A stretch of 64,000 nt of DNA, taken from assembly GCF_905163445.1 (NCBI RefSeq), contig NC_053183.1, forward strand, positions 15,066,001 to 15,130,000, in the 5' to 3' direction. Source of the stretch: Pararge aegeria. Lineage: Eukaryota > Arthropoda > Insecta > Lepidoptera > Nymphalidae. The position numbers and the translations under genes are program-made. Of the stretch, positions 13,850 through 25,090 are shown piece by piece; within the stretch, counting starts at the first letter, position 1, and each line of letters starts with the position of its first letter. Below the pieces are notes generated by a model. The model was not told the DNA's origin, made no database searches, and saw only the letters and a program-made list of their open reading frames with translations.

Positions 13850-14575
13850 GTTTTATTTGTACATTTCTTTTTTGTTTGGTATGTCATACATTAAAGGTGG
13901 TCCCATTTAATTTGGTATCGAGGGAACGGAAGGGACGATTTGAGTATTTTTTTAGTTAACTTGAGCGTTTTCTTTCTAAAAGTACTATTTAGTCACGACA
14001 AACTGATGATGAACAAGACAAAGCATGGCCAAAACATTACAATAATAATTATTACAGTAGGTTATGTTAGGTTAGTAGCGCTTCGATTATATTAGGTATA
14101 CGTGTAACAGAATTACGAAATAATATTGAAGGAAGCAAAAGTAGGTATCTTTAATAAGGAATCATCCTGTAAAAGCCAAAACCGAAATATTACTTCACAG
14201 GCTTTAGTAGTACATTATGTATTGTCGCTGAGACTAATCTGAACCCGAAATAAACTAAGTTTTTGAGTAAAACACTGCCAAATTATGTACTGAAAAAAAT
14301 CAGATTCAGCCCTAATATCGCATGTAAAATTAACCTTAAGTGACTACTGGTCACGCTTATACGCGTCGCGTATGCGCGTTTAGGTCTTTAGGTTCACTTA
14401 GTGTTTTGAATTCGGTTGCACGGGAAACTAAATATGTTTTTTGTTTCAATATTTTTGCAGGGAAGCACCCTTATGAAATATACTCATGCATCCTTCAACG
14501 GTATTTCCTAATTCGGTTATACGTTGCATAAAATGTTGAAGAAAATATTTATTTCTTGCTTTTTAGTCGTTTTAC
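13850..14575. repeat. Two degenerate dispersed repeats
   Basis: 13905-14030 shares 'atcgagggaac', 'gttaacttgagc' and 'ctgatgatga' with 59185-59310, and loosely with 53390-53680. 14210-14575 resembles 35185-35580: both carry 'tttttgagtaaa', 'ccttatgaaatatact' and 'ttcaac(g/a)gtattcc'. I could not name the families. No gene is visible in 12.6-15.8 kb. Confidence 0.45.
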
Positions 14576-14639
14576 AAAGTCGTTTGTAAATGTAACGTAT
14601 TTGATTGAACTAGATTTTTTAAATGCAGTAGGGATTTTG

Positions 14640-15820
14640 TTTTGAATATTTTAAATGTATAGGGTTAAATAATGGAATAAAAGAAATTAGAAGCAACATA
14701 TTTAATAAATATTCATTTTACCTTAAAACTATTGACAGTTATTACAAAATTTCTAATTTATCACAAAAAATATTCGAATTGATATTAATTTCAAATACAT
14801 AATTTATGTAAGTACTTTTCTTTATAGTCTACCACAACTGCCATTGTATATCTTCTAAAATCACAGAACACAAACTTAATATGATGCATACATTACTTAA
14901 ATAATATGTTAAGTTAAATAAGTATGTATAACTTTTAAGATAAACCATAAATTGATTTTTTAGTTGGTCTGTTGGTTGTATGGAAAACATAATGTATGAA
15001 TTTTGACTTCTACATAGTGGAGATTTATCTTATATAAAATTAGCTAAATCCAATTCCAAGTAATTGAGTAGCAACTAATAATGTACTGTTATAAATAATT
15101 GTAGCATACATAGTACATTGTTACTCAATGCATTCCATTGTTTAAATTAAGATAAGTATTACTAATAGATTAAAATAAATTGAGATTTTACAATAATACA
15201 AAACAGGTGAAACAACATGGTTCTTATATTTTGTGTCGAGATGTTGCCCGATGTTGTTGTTAAAATATTTTAAGAGTGAATTCAATAATATTATGTTGAC
15301 AGTGCTAAAATTTAAGATTAAACCTTATAAGGGGAACCACAATTACATTTTGTTCCCCATGAATCTGTTATTTTTTTAAACTAAAAAACCCTAGAATTGT
15401 AAACTGTGTGTAAAACTGTAGAAGGCAAAGATACAAATTTTGAAGGCATATCCTATTTAGACTACATATTTAAACAAACATCTACATTCAAATGTTACAA
15501 TGTCTAGTACAATTCTGTATCTTTTATCGTAAACATATTTATATCAACTGTTTTACTGTAAACTTGTACTGTGTTCTTTTAACTGAAAAACTCAAATATG
15601 GCTTGCCCAGTTATTTGAAAAATTTATTTTTTGTTAAGTTTCCCTCAACACTGAAATTGGTATTTATGGTTCAAAATTGCTGCTACTGAATTACTTTAGC
15701 AAATGAATAGTTTAAGAGAAATAAAATTTAAATAGCACATAGTTATCCAGTCAATTAGTTTAACATAAAATTCTAATTGCAACTACATTACTTTAGTGAA
15801 TTGGCTACTTAGAAAATTAA
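14640..15820. other. AT-rich gap, nothing identifiable
   Basis: This AT-rich stretch lies downstream of HIGD1-A. It may include that gene's 3' UTR, which would run leftwards from 15823. I see no ORF with protein-like composition and no recognised repeat. Confidence 0.4.
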
Positions 15821-15823
15821 TGA

Positions 15824-16834
15824 TCATTCTCGCTTTTCACCTTTATGTAGTAATCTTTGGGACAAGGAATATGCAACTCCTACAGTAAGAGCAGCCACAA
15901 CTGTGCCTTGAGCTGCAACTCGCAACTGCATGAGAAATACACTAGTGCTCATTTTCCCTCTGCTCTTGTATGCATAGGCTCCATAACCACAGACACCAAT
16001 CAATCCTAAAATACCTGCACAGAAATTGATAAATATAATATTTCAAGAAATTATAATGTAGGGTTGATGTATGCTGCTGGATAATAGTACTAGTGCTACT
16101 ATACTATGCCCATGTAGAGATCCTATGAGAGATTGCAGGGCTTAGAGAATATCATTACAAATAACTCAATCTATATGAAAATGATCCATGTGACCATCAG
16201 TGAGCGTAAAACAGTAAGATTAATTTAGCAATTATTCATTTTTTTGATAATTGTTGCCTGCATTTTTTGTCTCTTTTTACTAAGATTGAATAGTTTAAAG
16301 GTATTAACAAATCCAGTAATCCTGTGGGAACCATTTTCAGAGATAAAAAGTAGCTAGTTAAAAGGGCCAAGAGTAACATAATACTCTTGGCCCTTTTAAT
16401 TAACCCTATGCCAAAAATGAAGTTCATCGGTTACTTAGTAAGGTCAAACAAACAAACTTATGCATTTATAATATTAGTGAGGATGTGTTTATACTTATAG
16501 CCTCAATAAAGGAGAATAAAAAAATAGTAGCCCAAAAAATAGGAAAACAGATAAAATTTATGCATCTGCATATTTAATTGGCTAGTTCATGTAAATCTAA
16601 CCTAGAACCTAAAGTTGCAGCAGCAGTACCAGAGGGGTCATTTATATTACATTTGTGCTACATACTTTATTCAGGTACTTAAAGGTGAGTAATTGGGTGT
16701 AAGAACACTATAACCTATATTGACCTTGAAAGTAACATACCTATGATCATAAACGGCGAATCCTTTGACTTCCTTGCAAAACGTTCAGTTTGAGATTCAT
16801 CTCTATAGTCAAAAACTTTTTGTTGAGGATTCAT
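15824..16834 (-). CDS. HIG1 domain protein A (HIGD1-like), two coding exons
   Basis: Coding exons are 16741-16834 (94 nt) and 15824-16014 (191 nt), joined in phase 1 by a GT-AG intron, for 94 aa. The protein starts MNPQQKVFDYRDES, has the SPFMIIG motif at residues 26-32, a first hydrophobic segment near 32-47, the loop KSRGKMSTSVFLMQLRVAAQG, and a second hydrophobic segment near 64-82. This is the two-pass hypoxia-induced-gene-1 (HIG_1) layout. Members sit in the inner mitochondrial membrane and support respiratory complex assembly; that role comes from the family. The acceptor 'gttttcag' at 16847 and a donor at 17094 predict a 5' untranslated exon. A second, diverged copy with the same intron lies at 28665-30554 on the same strand. 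Confidence 0.9.
16358..16399. repeat. Perfect 18-bp inverted repeat
   Basis: The arms 16358-16375 and 16382-16399 are exact reverse complements around a 6-nt loop, in the intron of HIGD1-A. The arm core is 'aaaagggccaagagta'. Confidence 0.85.
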
Positions 16835-17094
16835 GTTGAGATTTCACTGAAAACAATTTTATTATATTGAAAACAGCAAATTGCAACATGATTTGTAATC
16901 GTAGATCAGTTGAAGATATTCGTAATAATTCAAAAAATTATTATTACTATTATATAATAGTAAATTATCAAAAGAACGTGTAAAATATATTATAAAACTG
17001 GCACCAAACCAAAATAAAATGAAGATGATTTTTAGGGCTGACTTTATCGGCATTCTATGTCGTAAATGCATATAATACAAGCAAATTTATTTAC

Positions 17095-17150
17095 CTTAGG
17101 CTCCAGTCGAAAAGTTTATATGAATTATATAATTTTCAAAATTTCCCACA
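17095..17150 (-). other. Predicted 5' untranslated exon of HIGD1-A
   Basis: On the minus strand a good donor (CTAAG|GTAAAT) ends at 17095, and the matching acceptor lies 12 nt upstream of the HIGD1-A ATG. The 5' limit (17150) is a guess. HIGD1-B has the same arrangement. Confidence 0.5.
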
Positions 17151-17819
17151 ACATTGCATCACAAAAATGGGTAGCCTTCAATCGCACAGCATTTTTTGTT
17201 GACGAACGATGTTGAATGAAAAAAAAATTTGTGACATCATGACATTGACATTTGCTAATGGAAACAGATGCCAATGAAAATAGTCTATGAGCAAGTGAAT
17301 TGAATAAATTCATTCGTAAGCCATAAACAAGAGTTGAATTAAATTCATTTGTACAGTACCTCATAAGTTTAGTTATAAGCCATTTAACAATAAGTTGAAG
17401 AAATTCAAATTTATATGTAAGATTTTGTACCGCTGCAAAATATTTTCTCTAAAATCTACCACTAAAGGGATCAAAGCGAAGGTTGTATGAGACCTCCATT
17501 CTTTTGAAGGAAAGTGATTAAAATCTACATAATTTTCAGTAAAAAAACCTCTAAAAGCGTTTTTTTGGACAACCCTTATTTGGGATATAAATTTGTAAAG
17601 GAAAATATATTATGTATTACAAATAGTACGCGGGCAACTCCTCGTACTATTAAATTTGAATCTGAAATTAAAGATTGAATCACACTTGACGGACCTGCCC
17701 AAAGTCCCCAAAGTTTCATTGTACAAAATCGTATAAATTAAGTTGCAGTCCGCTCTTAAACTGTGACGGAACTACACATCGCTGCCAAAATTTTGTGTCT
17801 GAACTATAGACGGGAGTTT

Positions 17820-18580
17820 TAATATTGAATGTAAGTCCATTATTTTATACTAATATATAAAGCTAAAGAGTTTGTTTGCTTTAACGCGCTAATCTCAGGA
17901 TCTACTGGTCTGATTGGAAAAACTATTTCAGTGTTGGATAGCCCATTTATAGAGTTAGGCTATAGGCTATATCATCACTAGCACCAAAGGAGATTAGAAA
18001 ATGTTACAAAATTAGTGTATTTATTCTTTTCGAAATTACTGGACTGATTTAACCATTTCTTTAAATGAAAGCTAAGCTAAGAAGAAAAATGGGCTATAAT
18101 TTTGTTTAAACGAATTGGAGATTCATAAGAAAATTGCAATAATGTAAGCTGATATTCATTATTTGGCGTGCGCTGAGAAAACTATTGATAATACATTATT
18201 AAATATTTATTACATACTTCTCATTATTATTACCTGCAAAAAAATCCGCGAGGGAGTATATCTCACTATCATAGTTAAATCGCATTAGCAGCTTTTTTAG
18301 GCTAAAATTTTATTATATCGCTGGTAGTAACAAAATTGGTTTTTTTAACAAGAACTTGTAATTTTGGATTTTTATTCGGGCTTTTTTCCCAAGCATTTAT
18401 AGTCGAGAACCTCTCTACAACTACTGCACTGTAGATGTGAATCTTTTTAACGGAGATTTACAAATGCTATATGCATCGTATTGGTAAAGATTGCACTTTA
18501 AAGAAATTTAAAATCGAATAAGTCTAATAGGCTGCGGATCGAACTGGGTTATATGTGAGTTTACTTTAGGTACTTATAGG
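17820..18580. repeat. Gap with a degenerate dispersed repeat
   Basis: 17850-17980 carries 'cgctaatctcaggatctact' and 'gatagcccatttatagag', which I recognise as a common lepidopteran interspersed sequence of unclear class. The rest to 18580 is AT-rich with no gene that I can see. Confidence 0.4.
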
Positions 18581-18599
18581 TGAACGGCACGCCACTAGG

Positions 18600-18965
18600 C
18601 TATTGCATAGGCCATTGCGTAGCATTGTCTCATATTGTTTGCATAAGTTTAAAGAATGTGTTAAAACACATTTATTACAGCGAGGTTATTATACAATTGA
18701 TGAGTTTCTTAATGACAAGGTTGCTTGGAAGCATCCGGCTCCGCTTTCATCTCTCACAAGATAGAAAAATGAATGTTAAAATATAAAATGTAAATTTTTG
18801 ATGTTGGAAAAGAGCAACTGCTGAGTTTCTTGCCGGCTTCTTCTCGGTAGAATCTGCCTTCCGAACCGGTGGTAGAGTCACTACACACGGACAGACTTGA
18901 CGTTTCAAAAGTGCTTGTATTAGGCCTACTTGAAATAAATGAATTTTGAATTTTTTGAATTTTGT
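18600..18965 (+). repeat. LINE family B, 3' end
   Basis: The plus strand encodes VLKHIYYSEVI in place of the usual KTHLLQRGYY because of a frameshift, then 'gatgagtttcttaatgac'. The 3' UTR follows with 'ggaaaagagcaactgctgag' and ends 'cctacttgaaataaatgaat'. It is a 5'-truncated, decayed copy. Confidence 0.65.
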
Positions 18966-19369
18966 TTGAATAATTGCGATATATACCGAGATGCACATCT
19001 TAGTTTACCACATCGACTGTATTCCTCGATTTGCATTTAGCATCACACTATTCTTTTAATATACACAATATAGATGGCACCACTATTAAGACCGAAAGTC
19101 TTTTTATTTCATTAAAACGTATCGTTTCCACTGCAATTATTTTTTCCAAGGCTTAATAAATCACTATTTTACACACGTTTAAATCAGATTATGCGTAATA
19201 TAAAGCGTTGTGACTATTTTTTTACGGAACGGAATGTACGTAGGAGAAAAAAAACATCAGTAGTACTACACTTAAGTTTATTGCAAAACGTCTCTAAAAT
19301 AAAGTCCTATAAGGGTCCTATAAGGGTAGGTCGTATAAGGATACGGGATGCTTTAAAAACTAAAACAAA

Positions 19370-19560
19370 CGCAGAAGTCGCGGGCAGCAGCTAGTAATTG
19401 ATAATACACATTTTTATAACGAAGAATTGGCAGCAATCCCCTATGCTACTTCTACATCTATTGCGATCACCAACCCCTTCTGCCCAGTGTGGAAATTGTG
19501 GGAAAACCCCCTTTTGGGAGAGGCCTTTAGTCCAGCAGTGGACTATCGATGATATTTCAG
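19370..19560. repeat. Repeat fragments
   Basis: 'cgcagaagtcgcgggcagca' at 19370 is the reverse complement of the 'cccgcgacttcgtctgcg' repeat seen at 55605 and 57858. 19425-19555 is the tail of another LINE ('gaggcctttagtccagcagt'), shared with 41800-41870. No gene is visible between 19.4 and 20.3 kb. Confidence 0.5.
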
Positions 19561-20303
19561 TTATACTTTTTAACAGAGTAAAATGACTTAGAATCTTTTT
19601 CTATCATATCGTACTGCTGGGCTATTTAAAATAAATTACTAATTATACCGGCCGGGTTGATACCAAAATGTGATTTATATAACATTATAAAAAATTAGTA
19701 CAAAAATAAAAAGGTATAAAATGCGAATTTCATCTTATGTAAATTGTTATGCTTAACATTAAACAAATATATAAAATAAATTACTAATTACTTTTCATGC
19801 ATTCTTGCTTGCAACAATCGTATTTCGCACCCTGTTCGAAATCAGTCTATATCTTCGTATTGAACAAGAAATATTTAGTTCCATAAACTACTTTATGTCT
19901 AAAAGCGATGCTATCTATGTGCAATACTGTGCTATTTAAACTGTAACCCTCGAAAATAGTGCTGTTTTAAGACACTCAGTTGAGTAAGATATGTAAAACA
20001 GAAACCGCACCAATTAGTACATTTTAACAAAGTAGCAAAGATAAATATGTGTTTTATAAAGTATTATAGAATTAAATTTTTTTTTGTAAATATTAATTCA
20101 CCATTCAACCTTGGTCCCTGTCTTATATGTTATTTAGGAATCTGTCGATTTTATAAATATTAAATGACTCAATGATTTATTATTTTATTGAAATTTTAAT
20201 GATATATTTTCATTAAATTTTTTAAATATGAAAGCATTATTTAATACAACAAAAAAAACGAGATAATAAACTAAATAACTATACTGATACTGACATTTCA
20301 GAT

Positions 20304-22076
20304 TTAGGAATAATATCTCCTGATTTCTGCTAAAATTATTTCATAACTTGATTCGTCTATTATAAGAAACCTTTTAGCTCGTCTGCTAAAATAGTATATA
20401 TCTCCTGTATAAATATCGAACCACAAAGCATGTATATGTAAGTCATGCTTCTGAAGGCGTTTTTTTAACATTCCATAGGATGCAATGTTCTGAAGTTGTT
20501 GCAATGTGTTAACCTGAAATAATATCACATAATATTTAATTTTGATTATAATCTAATATGTATTCATTAACTTGTGTTAACCCGAGGAACGAGCAATCCG
20601 ATAATGCATTAGATTAAATATTACGGATGGCTATGGGCCCTCTCTCGTAGGTGCGTATTATCGGACGACAATATCGGGTGCGTTATTTGTATTCACTTAT
20701 TTTTGCATTAGGACGGCCACAAAGTTTACGTCATCAATAATAACGACGCAATAAGAGTAGGACGCTTTCGGTTACCGTCCTATAAAATTCCCGTATGAGT
20801 ACTAAAAACATTTTTTATAAGGACGTACAGTACGATCTACCTGCGTTAATGACGTTAGAACTAGTAGTTCCTGAAGGACGTAATTTTTTAAACAATAATA
20901 ACGCATTTGGGTGGCATTATCGCAAAAAAGCATTTAATATAATCGACCAATAATGACGCAACTGTAAGAGGGAGCGTTGATGGTAAAATTTATTTGAGGA
21001 TGAGGATTAATATTAATATACCTGAGACAATTTATCTTCAATACAAAATTTGTTTTCAGGATCAATATATGCTACAAATTTTCTCTGTGGCGTTTCAGCA
21101 GTAAATAGTATTGGCTTTTCAAAATCACCACCAATATCAAGAAACTTGTCTAAACTAGATTTCCCGTGAGAACAGAGCCATGATTTTAATGGAGAGATTC
21201 TTCTTTGTTCCTGTGGAAAAGACATATTCAGAAATACAAAGTGTTGTATTAGTGTCTAATAATTAGAACTCGTAAAATACATACTATACTCGATTCTTCT
21301 TTACTCTTAAGTTTATACAGTAGATTCATGGCTTTGCAGTCACTATGTCCACACACAATTACGTGTCTGATATCATTTACAATACAGCTTAGTTCTAAGC
21401 CAGCGGGTTCACAACTAGTCATCTCATCTACAAAATGTTGTGAATGGGGTATAAGATTTCCAGCATTTCTAACTGCAATAAAATTTATCATTATTAATAT
21501 TATTTAAATATGATATATTAAAATCCAGTAGTACAAGAATACAATACTTACCAACAAACATATCTCCTACACAAGTTTCTGTAAACCTCGTGGGTATCAT
21601 TCTGCTGTCCATGCAAGTGTAAAATATGGCTTTTGGCTAGAATAAAAAGTAATCAATATATTTCTCAATGTAGGTAGGTGTTAAGTAGTAGTTAGTAGTG
21701 AAATAAAGGTTGATTTGCAGTTTTCTCGAAAATCTTCCTTTACTATGTGCCAAGGAGTTGTAGCCACCTTGCTCTTGGTCTAAAGCGTGTATTAAGGTAA
21801 ACCGCACCCGGCGGAACTAAGCGTAATCAAAATGTTCTTTTAATTAAAATCTGAATCAAATTAAACGCTACTACCGCTGCAGCGCAGTTTCGTCCAATGT
21901 GGTCCAATCTTGGAATGACTGAAAAGGCATTACTGGACGCTATATATTATTTTATTCCAAAACATACTGTTAAAATGTCAAATGTCGAATGTCATTATGC
22001 TTATATTTTCGAATGTCAGTGTCATCTGTCAGTGAATATTTTGATTGAAACTGACAAATTATATAAAATTAGGTAT

Positions 22077-22131
<55 letters not shown>

Positions 22132-24377
22132 CGGCGGGAAACTTCGTACATGGCGGACGCGGTTTTCTCAAATTTTTCTTTGATTTTACTGTAAACTCGT
22201 CTTGAAAAGGATTTGGTGTTGTTTATATTGAACTGTAACTTGGCCTGTCAATTTGTGCACACGTGTTAGTGAGATTCCGGTGTAATTTCGGTGTTTTATG
22301 TGAATTTACACAGCAGCAGAAATAGTTGTTATTGGTGATATTCGTATAAATCTAACCGTATTTGGTGTTGGTTAAATATTTATTATGTGTCTGTAGTTAT
22401 AGTGTTTCCAGTAAAATGGATCTAGATACACCTCCTGAGCCGCCCGACCCGGGGGCATCAGCCTCGTCTCGCAAACGACAAGGAGAGGATACCAACGTAT
22501 ATGCGGCCAAAAAAACTATAACTGATCCTACTCAGGTAAACCCATCCGTTCAAAGCCTTTACATACATCCTTCCTTCACCGAAGGCGCCAAGTCATACTC
22601 TGACGATGATAATGGGCCTTTTATCGTCCAAGTCTCACGGGAAGTGGAGGACCCATCCTCTGGAGCGTCATTACGGGCTATAAATTTCGGTCAATTCTTG
22701 CACAAACACAAAATTGGTTCAATTATCCACGACGGCGTCAAAAATATAGGCCGCAACAAAATTACTGTAGAGTTTACTTCTGCCCAAGCTGCCAACAACT
22801 TTCTGGTTAGTCCAGTTTTGAAGTTATGCAAATATAGAGCTATAATTCCCACATACAACATAACCAGAATGGGGCTGGTGAAAGGAGTTCCCGTGGACTG
22901 GTCGATGGACGAGCTTGTTGATTCGCTAGAGCTCCCGCCTGGCTGTGGTGAGGTTCTGAAATCAAGGCGACTGAATAGAAAATCTGTCACAGAGGGTGTC
23001 ATCACTTGGGTGCCTACCCAATCTGTTGTCCTAACCTTCAGGGGGCAAATGCTTCCTGCTAAGGTATATTCATACCACACCTCACTGCCAGTTGAAACAT
23101 ATAAACTTCCAACAATACAGTGCCAGAACTGCTGCCGTTTTGGCCACATTAAAACAATCTGCAGATCTAAGCCCAGATGCTACAGATGTGCTCAGCCCCA
23201 TACAGGTGACTCATGTTTGGTCATCAAGGAATTATCTACATGTTTACACTGCTCTGGTAGTCATTTTGCTACTGATAAAGACTGCCCAGAATTCTCCAGG
23301 CAGCAATCTATTAAAATGGTCATGTCTCAGAATAATAAATCTTACATTGAAGCATCATCTCAGTTTCCTCCTGTCCGCAGGTCCTATGCTGAGATAACAA
23401 AAGAAATGTTTACTCCTACTAATGTAACTTCCTCCAAAACCTCCTACCGGCAAACAGTTTTCCGCTCTCCTCGTCCCCGAGCTCCTCTAGCAAAGGGCTA
23501 CGATAAAAAAGCTGTTCAGACTATTGTCGGTGATTACTCCCCATCCCTTCCTAATGGATGCGCTCTCAACAACAATGTTGAGAACCCTCCCTCCCAAGGT
23601 AAAATGCTTGAGTTTATCTCCGAATTTCTACTTAGTATTGTCGCTCCATGTAGTGAAATTCCCTTACCGCCCAACGTTGCCAAAAACTTAAGCCAACTTT
23701 TTAAACTACTCCAAAATGGGCCCAATAACCCTGCTACAGTGGAACTGTAAAAGTTTACGTCCCAAGAAACATGAGTTAACCTTCATAATCCCACCATTCT
23801 TCCTCCCAAAGTCCCCCGTCCTTTGAGTGTTAAATGTTTTTTAATGTTTGTTTTCAGTCCTTATTGTAGATTTTTATGTAAATATATAGTAAGTAATAAA
23901 ATTAAAGTATAATGTACAAAAAATATCCGTGTAAGATATATATGCATGTGTTGTCTGTGTCCTTAGGTTAAAGAGCTAACTAGCTAATAACAACTATTTC
24001 TTGGTACAAATTCAAAATTAACTTTTCATTAGTTTCACCGATCAATCTCCTTCGTGCCTTCTTCATCTACAAGACATTGGCGAAATACCTTGTGCCCAGT
24101 TGGCGCAGACAAAAGCCATAAACAAGAATTGAATTGAAAATTAGGTATTCATTGTACATTCAACATTGATTATTCCCATTTCTTAAAATAATAATGCTTT
24201 AACGAATACCCATTCAAATTGTTCACTAGTTTCTCCGTGGTATATTAAAAAAGTGTAAAAGAAAGGTTAGTTGCCGCTACATACCACCGGATTATCCTTG
24301 ACTTCTTGGAACTGTTTAACCATGGTTGCCCGGTCCAAAATACGATAACGCATGATACCCCGCAATATTCGATCCAT
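20304..24377 (-). CDS. CAHbeta: Beta-class carbonic anhydrase, five coding exons
   Basis: Coding exons on the minus strand are 24285-24377, 21552-21636, 21285-21472, 21022-21210 and 20304-20513, for 765 nt or 254 aa; all phases close. The protein starts MDRILRGIMRYR. It carries the beta-carbonic-anhydrase zinc and catalytic residues: CMDSR (Cys39, Asp41, Arg43) and CGHSDCKA (His102, Cys105), plus VRNAGNLIPH and the C-terminal DLHIHALWFDIYTG and RRYYS. It matches the single beta-CA of insects, which I recall as about 255 aa and mitochondrial in the fly. It catalyses reversible hydration of CO2 to bicarbonate. Ending exon 1 with GTG before GTATGT gives DNPVPKA, fitting the family better than the earlier GT. 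Intron 1 (2.6 kb) contains a LINE remnant; intron 4 contains a CpG-richer block at 20580-20990. Confidence 0.95.
20580..20990. other. CpG-richer block in carbonic anhydrase intron 4
   Basis: This stretch is rich in CG steps and repeats motifs such as 'aataatgacgcaa', 'ataataacgacgcaa' and 'ataataacgcatt' in both flanks of the block. Composition differs from the surrounding AT-rich intron, so an inserted element is likely, but I cannot name one. Confidence 0.35.
22078..22131 (+). repeat. 54-nt uninterrupted T tract
   Basis: A run of 54 T residues immediately precedes the 5' part of the half-LINE in carbonic anhydrase intron 1. On the minus strand it reads as a long poly(A). Confidence 0.9.
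22416..23750 (+). CDS. LINE ORF1 (gag-like nucleic-acid-binding protein)
   Basis: This is an uninterrupted 444-aa frame starting MDLDTPPEPPDPG in a good context (AAAATGG). The frame stays open 18 codons further upstream but without an ATG. Residues 236-290 hold three zinc knuckles: C-x2-C-x4-H-x4-C (CQNCCRFGHIKTIC), C-x2-C-x3-H-x4-C and C-x2-C-x3-H-x6-C. This is the layout of ORF1 proteins of Jockey/I-type LINEs, which coat the element RNA. The frame overlaps the start of ORF2 by 35 nt. Absence of stops suggests a recent insertion or a copy still able to make ORF1 protein. It is not a host gene. Confidence 0.85.
   Translation: MDLDTPPEPPDPGASASSRKRQGEDTNVYAAKKTITDPTQVNPSVQSLYIHPSFTEGAKSYSDDDNGPFIVQVSREVEDPSSGASLRAINFGQFLHKHKIGSIIHDGVKNIGRNKITVEFTSAQAANNFLVSPVLKLCKYRAIIPTYNITRMGLVKGVPVDWSMDELVDSLELPPGCGEVLKSRRLNRKSVTEGVITWVPTQSVVLTFRGQMLPAKVYSYHTSLPVETYKLPTIQCQNCCRFGHIKTICRSKPRCYRCAQPHTGDSCLVIKELSTCLHCSGSHFATDKDCPEFSRQQSIKMVMSQNNKSYIEASSQFPPVRRSYAEITKEMFTPTNVTSSKTSYRQTVFRSPRPRAPLAKGYDKKAVQTIVGDYSPSLPNGCALNNNVENPPSQGKMLEFISEFLLSIVAPCSEIPLPPNVAKNLSQLFKLLQNGPNNPATVEL
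23716..23826 (+). pseudogene. Remnant of LINE ORF2 (36 codons)
   Basis: The frame begins MGPITLLQWNCKSLRP, in the frame and position expected for ORF2, overlapping the end of ORF1. It changes character after KKHEL and stops at 23824. The rest of the endonuclease and the whole reverse transcriptase are absent. Confidence 0.7.
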
Positions 24378-24779
24378 CGTGGGAACTAAGCAAGCCTTAG
24401 CCCGCTACAACTAGGTCAAGAAATACGAGGGCTTCGTCCATGTGTGTAGAGTAGATCCGTTTTGACATCTCTGACCTTCATGTGCGATGCCACAAGCTTA
24501 TCGCGGGCGACCTAAACTATTACCGTATTGAGGCAAATTAAATCGGAATGCGTAATTAACGCTACGTAGATATGATGCTCAATTAAGAATGTACTTTCTG
24601 ATGATTAGTAAGTTTTATCTATCCAAATTTAAGTAGGTACAGAGATTGATTTTTTTAATATGTACTTAATAATTTTCTTAACAATTATTATGATGGTTAA
24701 TTGTTATACTCAGCCTATTGATGTCATACCACTAACTATAGGCTCTTATAGTATTCATTATCTTAAAATGTTAAGGATT

Positions 24780-25090
24780 ATTTAAACAATATAAAAGCTT
24801 GGGTGTGAATTGCTCTAACTTCATAGCTTAATATTAATTTACTGTGAGATGGTTATAACAAAAAAAATACCCAGCTAAATTTGTTTTGGGCTCTTTACTT
24901 AAGAAGGGTTAAGAAGGGTTTACAAGGGTCCAAAACGCGCCCTTAGACCAGGGCGCGTTTTGGACCCTTGTAGCTTTAGGTTTAAGTTGGCAAACAAAGT
25001 CACCACCGTCACCATCCCCTTGCAATTATATGTATGAACGCTTCATAAATGCCTATGATAGGCCTACATGAATAAAGAATTTTAATTTTA
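24780..25090 (+). repeat. LINE family A, 3' tail
   Basis: The segment opens with 'aaagcttgggtgtgaattgc' (end of the reverse transcriptase ORF, ..KAWV-stop in better copies), then 'gtgagatggttataacaaaa', and ends 'ggcctacatgaataaag'. It matches 39195-39545 and 57775-58385. It contains an extra inverted arm at 24921-24943. Confidence 0.65.
24921..24972. repeat. Perfect 23-bp inverted repeat inside a LINE tail
   Basis: The arms 24921-24943 and 24950-24972 are exact reverse complements around the loop TAGACC. The arm core is 'gggtccaaaacgcgccct'. Copies of this LINE tail at 39 and 58 kb have only the right-hand arm. Confidence 0.9.

Larger units (their letters stand above)
22132..23925 (+). mobile_element. 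Half-LINE: non-LTR retrotransposon with intact ORF1 and nearly all of ORF2 deleted
   Basis: The order is a GC-richer leader (22132-22415), complete ORF1 (22416-23750), the first 36 codons of ORF2 (23716-23826), then a short 3' region ending near an AATAAA-containing stretch at about 23896. ORF2 should encode endonuclease and reverse transcriptase over 2.5-3 kb. Only the opening LLQWNCKSLRPKKHEL, typical of the start of the apurinic-endonuclease domain in Jockey/I-type LINEs, remains before the frame runs into a stop. The insertion is antisense to the carbonic anhydrase gene. The clade is not settled. Layout is comparable to mammalian HAL1 elements. Confidence 0.75.

Noticed and set aside
21897..22205. 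Open frame crossing the T run
   Set aside because: Its length is an artefact of the poly(T), which reads as polyphenylalanine.
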